Of a DNA stretch of 64,000 bases, positions 57,682 through 64,000 are shown in pieces. Source of the DNA: Clostridia bacterium (GTDB taxonomy: Bacteria; Bacillota; Clostridia; Oscillospirales; Acutalibacteraceae); the NCBI GenBank assembly GCA_017379935.1, contig JAFNVC010000010.1, positions 1 to 64,000 of the forward strand, written 5' to 3'. The notes under the pieces were generated by a model. That model worked only from the letters and a program-made list of their open reading frames with translations, ran no database searches and was not told the origin of the DNA. Positions within the stretch are counted from its first letter, which is position 1. Every line of letters starts with the position of its first letter. Position numbers and translations under genes: made by a program.

Positions 57682-57716
57682 GAAAGAGAAGCGAGTTTTC
57701 CGCTTCTCTTTTTGCA
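57682..57716. terminator. Bidirectional terminator
   Basis: AAAGAGAAGCG and CGCTTCTCTTT flank a short loop, with A and T runs at both sides. It serves the convergent EEP and VTT genes. Confidence 0.85.
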
Positions 57717-57718
57717 TA

Positions 57719-58384
57719 TCATTTTTTCTTTCCGACCAGCTTTTTTATGACGATTACCGCACCAGCAATGGGGATGGCGCAGATTGCGATAAGGACGATA
57801 TATTTCATCGGGATAAGGTCATAGATTTTATCGCCGAGGATTGTGAAGGCGATAACTCTCGGTGCGAGTCCTGCGACCGAGCAGAGGAAATAGGGTAGGA
57901 ATTTAAAATCGAATGCGCCCATAAAAAGTGACGAAAAATCAATCGGGAATGCGGGTACGAAGCGGATGATGAAGGTCGCGAGATTTTTATTTTTATCCTT
58001 CATCGAAAGCAGCTTGTCGCCGCCCTTTGTACCCTTGAGCTTCTTTTCGACGGTGTCCTTACCGAGGAATTTTCCGAGGAAGTATGTGATGATAACCTCG
58101 ATTGCGATGCCCGCGACGTTGACGAGCACGGCGGTTTTCGTATCGAGCGCAACACCGACGGAAATATAGATTACCGAAGCGGGGAGGACGAGCAGAATTG
58201 CCTTTACAACATACACCCCGAGAATGAGCATTATCGCAACGGCAAGGCTCGATGCGCCCGCGACGAGAAGACGGATGTCGAGGTTCGACAGGGTTTTGTA
58301 ATTGAGAGCCGCCGCAAGAAAAATTACCGCCGCAACGGTTATTTTTATAACGTTAAGAATTTTGTCTTTTTTGTTTTTATCCAT
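57719..58384 (-). CDS. TVP38/TMEM64 (VTT/DedA-like) membrane protein
   Basis: 221 residues from ATG 58384 with GAGGTG upstream; the frame extends further but lacks a ribosome binding site. Six hydrophobic segments are predicted. The VTT signature reads LPASVIYISVGVALDTKTAVLVN, then AGIAIEVIITYFLGKFLG, then the re-entrant region FIIRFVPAFPIDFSSLFMGAF with its conserved R-x-x-P, and GLAPRVIAFTILGD. The family is linked to lipid scrambling and membrane homeostasis. It is monocistronic; a TGTACA-17-TATCCT promoter can be drawn upstream. Confidence 0.85.
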   Translation of the reverse strand: MDKNKKDKILNVIKITVAAVIFLAAALNYKTLSNLDIRLLVAGASSLAVAIMLILGVYVVKAILLVLPASVIYISVGVALDTKTAVLVNVAGIAIEVIITYFLGKFLGKDTVEKKLKGTKGGDKLLSMKDKNKNLATFIIRFVPAFPIDFSSLFMGAFDFKFLPYFLCSVAGLAPRVIAFTILGDKIYDLIPMKYIVLIAICAIPIAGAVIVIKKLVGKKK

Positions 58385-58494
58385 ATTACACCTCACGGAT
58401 TTGCTTTTATTAGGATAACACAGTTTTCGGTAATTGTACATAAACAGATTAAAATTTATTTTCAAGCAGAAAAGGAAATAAAAATCAGGATCCG

Positions 58495-58558
58495 ATTGTC
58501 AAATTTGTGACAATATTTTCAATATCATCTTGAAATTGCTTTTCCTTTATTATATAAT
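58495..58558 (+). promoter_or_regulatory. Promoter and palindrome before the aconitase X genes
   Basis: TTGAAA (58530-58535), a 17-bp spacer and TATAAT (58553-58558). Fifteen bases upstream of the -35 is ATTGTCA-aatttg-TGACAAT (58495-58514), a perfect 7-bp inverted repeat that could bind a regulator. Confidence 0.7.
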
Positions 58559-58620
58559 AAAAAGGATTTAGGCAAGTTCAACTTGCACTTGGTATTTTAA
58601 TCAAGAGGAGGAAAATCATT

Positions 58621-59934
58621 ATGAATGAAAACTTCACTTACAAAATGAAGCTTACTGATGACGAGGTTGCCATTCTTCACGGCTCAAAGGGCGAAACAAT
58701 GGCAAAGGTTATGAAAACTCTCGTTCTCTACGGTGATGCTTTCGGCGCAGAAAAGTTCGTTTCTGTTGCAGGCAACAAGGGTCACCTTGTTACAAGCTTC
58801 GGTATCTCTGTTCTTAAGCCCGTGTTCAATATCACACAGGAGCTTATCGATGCAGGTCTTACAGTTGACGAGACCTTCTCTGTTGACCCCAGACCTATCG
58901 ACTATGAAAACGTAAAGTGCAATCCGCTTCAGAAGCTTATTTTCAATAAGATTCTCTACGGTATGCAGGATTCTTATGAGGCTCAGCTCAAGAAGCTCGG
59001 CATCATGAACAGCAATGCTTTCACATGTACCTGCTATATGGACGAGGTTGGCAACAATCCGAAGAAGGGCGACATCCTTTCATGGGCAGAGTCTTCAGCT
59101 GTTGTTTACGCTAACTCTGTTATCGGTGCAAGATGTAACCGTAACTCCGGTATCATCGAGCTCTTCGGTTCAATCCTCGGTAAGGTTCCCGCTTTCGACC
59201 TTGTTACTGACGAGGGAAGAAAAGCAAAGTGGATTATCGAAGTTAAGACAACAAAGATTCCCGAGGCTCAGGTTCTCGGTTCAGCAATCGGTATGAAGGT
59301 TATGGAAGACGTTCCCTACGTCAAGGGTCTTGACAAGTGGATCGGCACAGAGCTTGACGATAAGACAAAGGCTTATCTTAAGGATTTCGGTGCTGCAACA
59401 GCTTCTAACGGCGCAGTTGGTCTCTACCATATCGAAAACCTTACTCCCGAAGCAGTTGAAATGGGCGAAGACCTCATCGTTGAAGGCGCAAAGACTTACG
59501 TTATCGACGATGCAGAGCTCGAGAGAGTTTACAAGAACTATCCCGTTATCTGGAAGGATAAGAACGCAACACCGAAGCTTTGCTTCATCGGCTGTCCTCA
59601 CCTTTCCTTCGAGCAGCTCGGCGAGTGGGCTGACAGAATTGATGACGAATGCAAGAAGCAGGGTCAGAAGAAGGTACAGATCCGTACTGTTATGACAGCT
59701 GCTCCCGACGTTCTTGAAAGATTCAAGAAGGAGAACAAGGCTGCTTACAACAAGCTCCTTCTCCGCGGTGTAAATCTTTCTTATATCTGCCCGCTTATGT
59801 ATATGAACAACCCGCTCTGCGGCGGCGACTCAAGCAACGTTATCACTTGCTCAAACAAGCTCCGTACATATACAACAGCACGTTATTTCACAACAGACGA
59901 TATCACAAAAATTGTTGTTAAGGGAGGTTATTGA
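58621..59934 (+). CDS. Aconitase X, large (catalytic) subunit
   Basis: 437 residues of the AcnX/DUF521 family. LHGSKGETMAKVMKTLVLYGDAFGAE (about 19-44) is the N-terminal signature. FTCTCYMDEVGNNPKKGD (about 138-155) and SVIGARCNRNSGIIEL (about 175-190) carry cluster/substrate residues, and CPLMYMNNPLCGGDS (about 390-405) is the cysteine-rich end. Two-subunit AcnX enzymes include cis-3-hydroxy-L-proline dehydratase in bacteria and phosphomevalonate dehydratase in archaea. With no other mevalonate genes here, the hydroxyproline role is more likely, but unproven. Highly biased codon use suggests strong expression. It ends just before the small subunit gene. Confidence 0.85.
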   Translation: MNENFTYKMKLTDDEVAILHGSKGETMAKVMKTLVLYGDAFGAEKFVSVAGNKGHLVTSFGISVLKPVFNITQELIDAGLTVDETFSVDPRPIDYENVKCNPLQKLIFNKILYGMQDSYEAQLKKLGIMNSNAFTCTCYMDEVGNNPKKGDILSWAESSAVVYANSVIGARCNRNSGIIELFGSILGKVPAFDLVTDEGRKAKWIIEVKTTKIPEAQVLGSAIGMKVMEDVPYVKGLDKWIGTELDDKTKAYLKDFGAATASNGAVGLYHIENLTPEAVEMGEDLIVEGAKTYVIDDAELERVYKNYPVIWKDKNATPKLCFIGCPHLSFEQLGEWADRIDDECKKQGQKKVQIRTVMTAAPDVLERFKKENKAAYNKLLLRGVNLSYICPLMYMNNPLCGGDSSNVITCSNKLRTYTTARYFTTDDITKIVVKGGY

Positions 59935-59936
59935 TT

Positions 59937-60401
59937 ATGAGTAAAACATTTAAAGGCCGTCCTGTCGTAGCAGGTAAAATCGATAAGGGCGAGGCAGTAG
60001 TATCTCACAACGGTGTCAATACTCTTGCTACTTTCCAGAAAACTGCTCTTCTTCACGACATCCCCGTTCTCGGTAAGGATTACGTTATCGGTTCTGACCA
60101 GAACAATCCCGATGTTTACGGCAAAAACCTTACAGGTAAGGTTCTCTGCCTTCCTCAGACAATCGGTTCAACAACAGGCGGTATGGTTATCTATACTGTT
60201 GCTGCTCTCAAGCTTGCTCCGAGCGCAATGCTTTTCTCACAGCCGATTGACTCACTTGCAGCTGCAGGCGTAATTCTTGCAGACGTATGGACAGACAACT
60301 CAATCGTTGCTGTTGACTCTCTCGGTGAGGATTTCCTCAACGCAGTCAAGGACGGCGACAAGATCACAATCCAGGAAGACGGTACGGTTATCGTTGACTG
60401 A
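59937..60401 (+). CDS. Aconitase X, small (swivel) subunit
   Basis: 154 residues from ATG 59937 with GGGAGG upstream, starting two bases after the large subunit stop. The family start is SKTFKGRPVVAGKIDKGEAVVS, and GKVLCLPQTIGSTTGGMVIYT (about 62-82) carries the conserved Ser-Thr-Thr-Gly loop that binds substrate phosphate or carboxylate. It forms the swivelling domain that closes the active site of the large subunit. The separate genes define the heterodimeric type of AcnX. Confidence 0.88.
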   Translation: MSKTFKGRPVVAGKIDKGEAVVSHNGVNTLATFQKTALLHDIPVLGKDYVIGSDQNNPDVYGKNLTGKVLCLPQTIGSTTGGMVIYTVAALKLAPSAMLFSQPIDSLAAAGVILADVWTDNSIVAVDSLGEDFLNAVKDGDKITIQEDGTVIVD

Positions 60402-60415
60402 TTGACTTTAACTTC

Positions 60416-60445
60416 AAGGGGGCTGGCAACAGCCCCTTTCTCTTT
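60416..60445 (+). terminator. Terminator after the aconitase X genes
   Basis: AAGGGGCTG-gcaa-CAGCCCCTT with a T-rich tail (CTCTTTATC). Confidence 0.75.
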
Positions 60446-60459
60446 ATCAGGTGAAAAAT

Positions 60460-61092
60460 ATGAAAAAAGAAGCTGTAAAAGAACCCGTTGATTGGTTCAG
60501 ATATGAAAACGAAGCCAAGGCAGAGGGCTTTGGCATTGTCTGCGGTATTGATGAGGCAGGCAGAGGACCGCTCGCAGGTCCCGTATGCGCCGCCGCGGTA
60601 ATCCTTCCCGAGGGTTGCGTGATTGACGGCGTTAACGATTCTAAAAAATTAACAGAGAAAAAACGCGAGGCTCTTTTTGATGTTATAAAAGAAAAGGCTC
60701 TCGCTTACAGTATAGCCGTTGCCGACGAAAAGGAGATTGACGAAATCAACATTCTGCAGGCAACATATCTCGCGATGCGCCGCGCGTTTGACGGCCTTTC
60801 GGTAAAGCCCGATATGGCGCTCGTTGACGGCAACCGTGACCCAGGTCTCGGTGTACCGACAAGAACAATCGTCAAGGGTGATGCGAATTCAATGTCGATT
60901 GCCGCCGCATCAATTCTCGCGAAGGTGACGCGAGACAGATTTATGCTCGAAATGGACGAGAAATATCCCGAATATCAGTTCGCGAAGCATAAGGGCTACG
61001 GTACGAAGCTCCATTATGAGATGCTGACAGAGTACGGCCCGTCCGAAATTCACCGTATGACATTTTTAAAGAGCTTCTATGGAGATAAATAA
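60460..61092 (+). CDS. rnhB: Ribonuclease HII
   Basis: 210 residues from ATG 60460, seven bases after AGGTG; a GTG nine bases earlier overlaps that site. The active site is complete: GIDEAGRGPLAGPVCAAAVIL (Asp and Glu, about 28-48), DGVNDSKKLTEKKRE (about 52-66), ALVDGNRD, and the terminal Asp in ASILAKVTRDRFMLEMDEKYP (about 150-170). It removes ribonucleotides from DNA. It overlaps yraN by 14 bases. Confidence 0.95.
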   Translation: MKKEAVKEPVDWFRYENEAKAEGFGIVCGIDEAGRGPLAGPVCAAAVILPEGCVIDGVNDSKKLTEKKREALFDVIKEKALAYSIAVADEKEIDEINILQATYLAMRRAFDGLSVKPDMALVDGNRDPGLGVPTRTIVKGDANSMSIAAASILAKVTRDRFMLEMDEKYPEYQFAKHKGYGTKLHYEMLTEYGPSEIHRMTFLKSFYGDK

Positions 61093-61438
61093 GCAGGGAA
61101 TATGGGGCGAGATTTTTGCGGTCAGGTATATGCGCGACCGCGGCTACACGCCGGTAACGATAAATTTCCGCTGCCGTGTCGGCGAGATTGATATTGTTGC
61201 GCGCAGGGACGGCTATATGTGCCTTGTGGAGGTAAAAACCCGCGGAGAAAATGCGATTTCCGCGCCTGCAGAGGCGGTTGACACCGAAAAGCAGAGAAAG
61301 CTGATCGCCGCGGCAAAGATTTTTGCCCGCGCACATCCGCATCCCGAGCAGGACAGATTCGACGTCTGCGAGGTATACCTTGACGAAAATATGAAGCCTG
61401 TAAAAATCAATTACATAGAAAATGCGTTTAACGGTTGA
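61079..61438 (+). CDS. YraN/UPF0102 family nuclease-fold protein
   Basis: 119 residues. GIWGEIFAVRYMRDRGYTPVTINFRCRVGEIDIVARRDGYMCLVEVKTR (in blocks, about 8-56) is the conserved Holliday-junction-resolvase-like half, with GEIDIVARRD and VEVKTR as catalytic-type residues. The family is widespread and its function is unsettled. It overlaps rnhB, a conserved pairing, which suggests a role in DNA metabolism. Confidence 0.9.
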   Translation: MEINKQGIWGEIFAVRYMRDRGYTPVTINFRCRVGEIDIVARRDGYMCLVEVKTRGENAISAPAEAVDTEKQRKLIAAAKIFARAHPHPEQDRFDVCEVYLDENMKPVKINYIENAFNG

Positions 61439-61463
61439 GAGTATTGACAAGGTATGATATAAT
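61435..61463 (+). promoter_or_regulatory. Promoter of thrC
   Basis: TTGAGA (61435-61440), a 17-bp spacer and TATAAT (61458-61463); it overlaps the end of yraN. Confidence 0.65.
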
Positions 61464-61509
61464 ATTTCGGATGAAAAATAAAAACCTTTTCCACGAAGGA
61501 GAATGAACA

Positions 61510-63003
61510 ATGTTATATACAAGCACAAGAGACAAATCGATAAAGGTAAGCTCCGCCGAGGCTATTGCCCACGGTATTTCAAAAGAGGGCGGACTTTTTG
61601 TTCCCGAGTCAATTCCGCAGATTTCGATGGACGATATCGTCCGTCTTTCAAAGCTCGATTACATAGGCAGAGCAAAGGAAATCCTTTCCCTTTACCTCAC
61701 AGATTTTTCTGCCGAGGAGCTTGATGCCTGCGTAAACGGCGCATACGGCGAGGGCAAATTCTCGAGCGAGAAGGTATCTCCGCTTCATACTCTTACAGAG
61801 GGTACAGAGATTCTCGAGCTCTGGAAGGGCCCGACCTGCGCCTTCAAGGATATGGCTCTCCAGCTTCTTCCGCATCTTCTCACGGTTGCTTCTTCAAAGT
61901 CAGCACCCGATAAGGAGATTGTAATCCTCGTTGCAACCTCAGGCGATACAGGTAAGGCTGCGCTCGAGGGCTTCAAGGATGTTAAAAATACAAGAATTCT
62001 TGTTTTCTACCCCAACGACGGTGTCAGCCCGATGCAGAAGCTTCAGATGACAACTCAGGAGGGCTCTAATGTCGGCGTTTGTGCAATCGAGGGTAACTTC
62101 GACGATGCACAGTCAGGCGTTAAGAAGATTTTCACAGACAAGGCTGTTGCCGCAAAGCTTGAGGAAAAGGGAATGATGTTCTCTTCAGCAAACTCAATCA
62201 ACTGGGGCAGACTTGTTCCGCAGATTGTTTATTATGTTTCCGCTTACTGCGATATGCTCGAAAAGGACGCAATCAATGCGGGCGACGAAATCAACGTTGT
62301 TGTTCCGACAGGAAACTTCGGCAATATCCTTGCCGCTTACTATGCAAAGGAAATGGGCGTTCCGATGAAGAAGCTCATCTGCGCATCGAATGCAAACAAC
62401 GTTCTTACGGATTTCCTCAAGACAGGTAACTATAACCGTGTAAGAGATTTCTATACAACAATCTCTCCGTCAATGGATATTCTCATTTCTTCAAACCTCG
62501 AGAGACTTCTCTTCCTTCTTTCAGATATGGACGATGCTCTCGTACGCGATTGGATGAATTCACTTTCAGCAGAAGGAAAGTACAGCGTTAACGAGGCTGT
62601 TTTCGCGAAGCTTACAGCTCTCTTTGATGCAGGCTGCTGTGATGATGAGGGTACTCAGGCGTGCATCGCAAAGACCTTCAAGGAAAACTCTTACCTCTGC
62701 GACACTCATACAGCTGTTGCTGTTTCTGTCTATGACGACTACAAGGCTGTGACAGGCGATGCAACACCGACGGTTATCGCATCAACTGCTAACCCCTACA
62801 AGTTCAGCAAGGCTGTTCTCGATGCAGTGCATCCGGGAATGAGCGAGGGTATGGATGAGTTTGATATGGTTCTCGGTCTCAAGGTTGAGACGGGCGAGGA
62901 GTGTCCTCCCCAGCTTGCAAACCTCAAGGGCAAGACTCCGCGCTTCACGGGCTGCTGCAAGAAAGAGGATATGGAGCAGGTCGTTTTCGATATGCTTAAA
63001 TAA
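61510..63003 (+). CDS. thrC: Threonine synthase
   Basis: 497 residues with AAGGAG before the ATG. This pyridoxal-phosphate enzyme converts O-phospho-L-homoserine to threonine. The long (type I) form starts MLYTSTRDKSIKVSSAEAIAHGISKEGGLFVPE (in blocks). GPTCAFKDMALQLLP (about 110-124) holds the PLP lysine, VATSGDTGKAALEGF (about 142-156) the phosphate loop, and NVVVPTGNFGNILAAYYAKE (about 262-281) the glycine-rich site. No homoserine kinase or dehydrogenase is adjacent. A riboswitch or attenuator is not seen in its short leader. Confidence 0.95.
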   Translation: MLYTSTRDKSIKVSSAEAIAHGISKEGGLFVPESIPQISMDDIVRLSKLDYIGRAKEILSLYLTDFSAEELDACVNGAYGEGKFSSEKVSPLHTLTEGTEILELWKGPTCAFKDMALQLLPHLLTVASSKSAPDKEIVILVATSGDTGKAALEGFKDVKNTRILVFYPNDGVSPMQKLQMTTQEGSNVGVCAIEGNFDDAQSGVKKIFTDKAVAAKLEEKGMMFSSANSINWGRLVPQIVYYVSAYCDMLEKDAINAGDEINVVVPTGNFGNILAAYYAKEMGVPMKKLICASNANNVLTDFLKTGNYNRVRDFYTTISPSMDILISSNLERLLFLLSDMDDALVRDWMNSLSAEGKYSVNEAVFAKLTALFDAGCCDDEGTQACIAKTFKENSYLCDTHTAVAVSVYDDYKAVTGDATPTVIASTANPYKFSKAVLDAVHPGMSEGMDEFDMVLGLKVETGEECPPQLANLKGKTPRFTGCCKKEDMEQVVFDMLK

Positions 63004-63009
63004 GAAACG

Positions 63010-63043
63010 AAAATGGGCGTGCCTTATGCACGCCCTTGTTTTC
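63010..63043. terminator. Terminator after thrC
   Basis: GGGCGTGC-cttat-GCACGCCC followed by TTGTTTT; A-rich on the other side, so it can also serve the convergent DUF1540 gene. Confidence 0.85.
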
Positions 63044-63051
63044 CCTAATGC

Positions 63052-63219
63052 TTACTTGTTTGCGTTTGTGCCCGGTTCAAAGGTTGCACAGATTGTATCT
63101 GCACAGGTGCAGGCGCTTGAAGGGCCGATTTCAACGTGACCTGCAACGCATCTGCAACCGTCCTCGTTGTAGATACAGTTGTGAGCATTACACTTGATTT
63201 CCTTGATTTCTTTTTTCAT
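63052..63219 (-). CDS. DUF1540 small cysteine-rich protein
   Basis: A 55-residue protein with GGAG upstream. It starts MKKEIKEIKCNAHNCIYNEDG and continues CRCVAGHVEIG and CTCADTICATFEPG. Cysteines in the C-x(4)-C...C-x-C pattern, with His and the final C-x-T-F, are typical of DUF1540, a small putative metal-binding family common in Clostridia, some linked with sporulation. It is monocistronic and divergent from the phosphoesterase gene across a 93-bp gap that carries the inverted repeat GTGAC-aaacg-GTCAC (63245-63259). Confidence 0.8.
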   Translation of the reverse strand: MKKEIKEIKCNAHNCIYNEDGCRCVAGHVEIGPSSACTCADTICATFEPGTNANK

Positions 63220-63312
63220 TTCAGGTAACTCCTTAATTTTTTTAGTGACAAACGGTCACACTTTTATTATGAAAAAATTTTTTATGAATATACTGAAAAG
63301 AGGTGAAGAACA

Positions 63313-64000
63313 ATGTCTTTATTTGCTATTGCCGATACTCATCTTTCCTTTTCCGTTGACAAGCCGATGGATATTTTCCGAGGCTGGCAGGATTTTGAAA
63401 AAAGACTCGAAAAAAACTGGAACGCCGTTGTCGGCGAGGATGATTTCGTTATAATTCCCGGTGACGTTTCGTGGGGAATGAATATGGAAGAAACGCTTGA
63501 GGATTTCCGTTTTCTGGAAAAGCTAAACGGAACGAAAATTATTATGAAGGGCAACCACGACTATTGGTGGTCGACGAAAAGCAAGACGGAAAAGTTCTTT
63601 GCCGAAAATGATATAAATTCCGTTAAGGTGCTTTTTAACAACGCTTACCGGGTCGGTGATTATACCGTCTGCGGAACAAGAGGCTGGTTCTTCGACTGTG
63701 AAAAGAAAGAGGACGAAAAGGTGCTTCTCCGCGAGGCGGGCAGACTGAGGATGTCACTTGACGAGGCAAAAAAGCTCGGCGGTGAGCCGATAATCTTCCT
63801 GCATTATCCGCCCGTCAGCCTTACTCAGACCTGCTCCGAGATTTACGATATAGTCGTTTCGTCGGGCGCAAAGCGCTGTTATTACGGTCATCTTCACGGT
63901 CCGTCGGTCAACTGGGCGTTCCGCGGAGAGCGTGACGGAGTCGAATTTGACCTCGTTTCCGCGGATTTTCTCGAATTTTGCCCGAAATTGTTGGTAAAAT
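63313..64000 (+). CDS. Metallophosphoesterase (cut by the window end)
   Basis: At least 229 residues from ATG 63313 (AGAGGTGAAG upstream); no stop before position 64000. Metal-binding motifs appear in order: FAIADTHLSF (D and H), IIPGDVSWGM (D), MKGNHDYWW (N and H), FLHYPP (H) and CYYGHLHG (H, H). This is the calcineurin-like phosphoesterase fold. The product resembles the YkuE/serine-threonine-phosphatase-like predicted phosphohydrolases of Clostridia; the substrate is unknown. Confidence 0.85.
   Translation, partial: MSLFAIADTHLSFSVDKPMDIFRGWQDFEKRLEKNWNAVVGEDDFVIIPGDVSWGMNMEETLEDFRFLEKLNGTKIIMKGNHDYWWSTKSKTEKFFAENDINSVKVLFNNAYRVGDYTVCGTRGWFFDCEKKEDEKVLLREAGRLRMSLDEAKKLGGEPIIFLHYPPVSLTQTCSEIYDIVVSSGAKRCYYGHLHGPSVNWAFRGERDGVEFDLVSADFLEFCPKLLVK

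Noticed and set aside
61079-61092. A frameshift between rnhB and yraN
   Set aside because: The 14-base overlap keeps both frames complete with family-typical ends, a common arrangement for this pair.
1-64000. CRISPR arrays
   Set aside because: No regularly spaced 24-40 bp direct repeats with unique spacers were seen; the only tandem array (54781-54870) has 7-bp linkers and hairpins instead.

Overview
The window looks like a chromosomal segment of a low-to-moderate GC Firmicute of the class Clostridia, most likely a gut Ruminococcaceae/Oscillospiraceae relative. The grounds are the gene families (TnpV, DUF6809-like, DUF1540, PduL, RemB-type DUF370), the Gram-positive style ribosome binding sites, and a replication-origin neighbourhood: dnaX-ebfC-recR, dnaN-rlbA-recF-remB, serS-parB-parA-noc-rsmG-mnmG-mnmE and three perfect parS sites. 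dnaA itself is not in the window. Identifications rest on reading the sequence and knowledge of the families; no database search was run.

Layout. 1-10 kb is an AT-rich accessory region around pduL. It holds a long palindromic repeat, a SLOG/serine-recombinase fusion remnant with a divergent HTH regulator, a GNAT acetyltransferase behind an attenuator-like leader, TnpV-type mobile-element genes, an HNH nuclease plus membrane protein cassette bounded by related promoter blocks, a discrete promoter-to-terminator noncoding RNA of about 340 nt followed by a small HNH protein and a tiny acidic protein, and two glycosyltransferases. 10.1-30.3 kb is one long minus-strand cluster described below. 30.5-33.2 kb holds four AT-rich minus-strand genes (Gfo/Idh/MocA oxidoreductase, P-loop kinase, membrane protein, VOC protein). 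33.3-40.3 kb is a plus-strand replication/repair block (ychF, SRP RNA, dnaX, ebfC, recR, a DnaA-box-like AT-rich gap, dnaN, S4 protein, recF, remB). 40.3-42.2 kb holds a secreted nuclease, a small conserved protein and an HTH regulator. 42.2-50.2 kb is serS and the chromosome segregation/tRNA modification block. 50.2-56.6 kb is a MinD-like ATPase, a MITE, and the cell elongation operon (PBP2, MreD, MreC, MreB, lipoprotein). 56.7-64 kb holds tRNA-Arg(CCU), an EEP-family hydrolase, a VTT membrane protein, a two-subunit aconitase X, rnhB, yraN, thrC, a DUF1540 protein and a truncated metallophosphoesterase.

The most striking content is the roughly 20 kb cluster at 10113-30316. Seventeen consecutive minus-strand genes encode a degenerate EAL protein, three related surface proteins sharing a C-terminal W-x-E-G-x-D-x-x-C motif, four SipW/ER-type (Ser-His) signal peptidases, further small secreted proteins with the (F/S)AWF-type signal peptide that such peptidases process, two lysine-rich single-span proteins, a 2011-residue GLUG/beta-helix-like exoprotein, a membrane-anchored McrB-like AAA+ ATPase and a 720-residue partner with a DUF2357/McrC-like N-terminal part and a 370-residue charged coiled coil. 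The gene order suggests a dedicated system for making and exporting a surface fibre or matrix, with an ATPase and a c-di-GMP-related input. I know of no described system with this combination, so it is the leading candidate for something new.

Other signals worth attention are the 6.69-7.03 kb noncoding RNA with its HNH and acidic proteins, the tandem variable-stem hairpin array between mreC and mreB, the TA-flanked MITE that forms the PBP2 stop codon, and the leader-peptide/attenuator in front of the GNAT gene.
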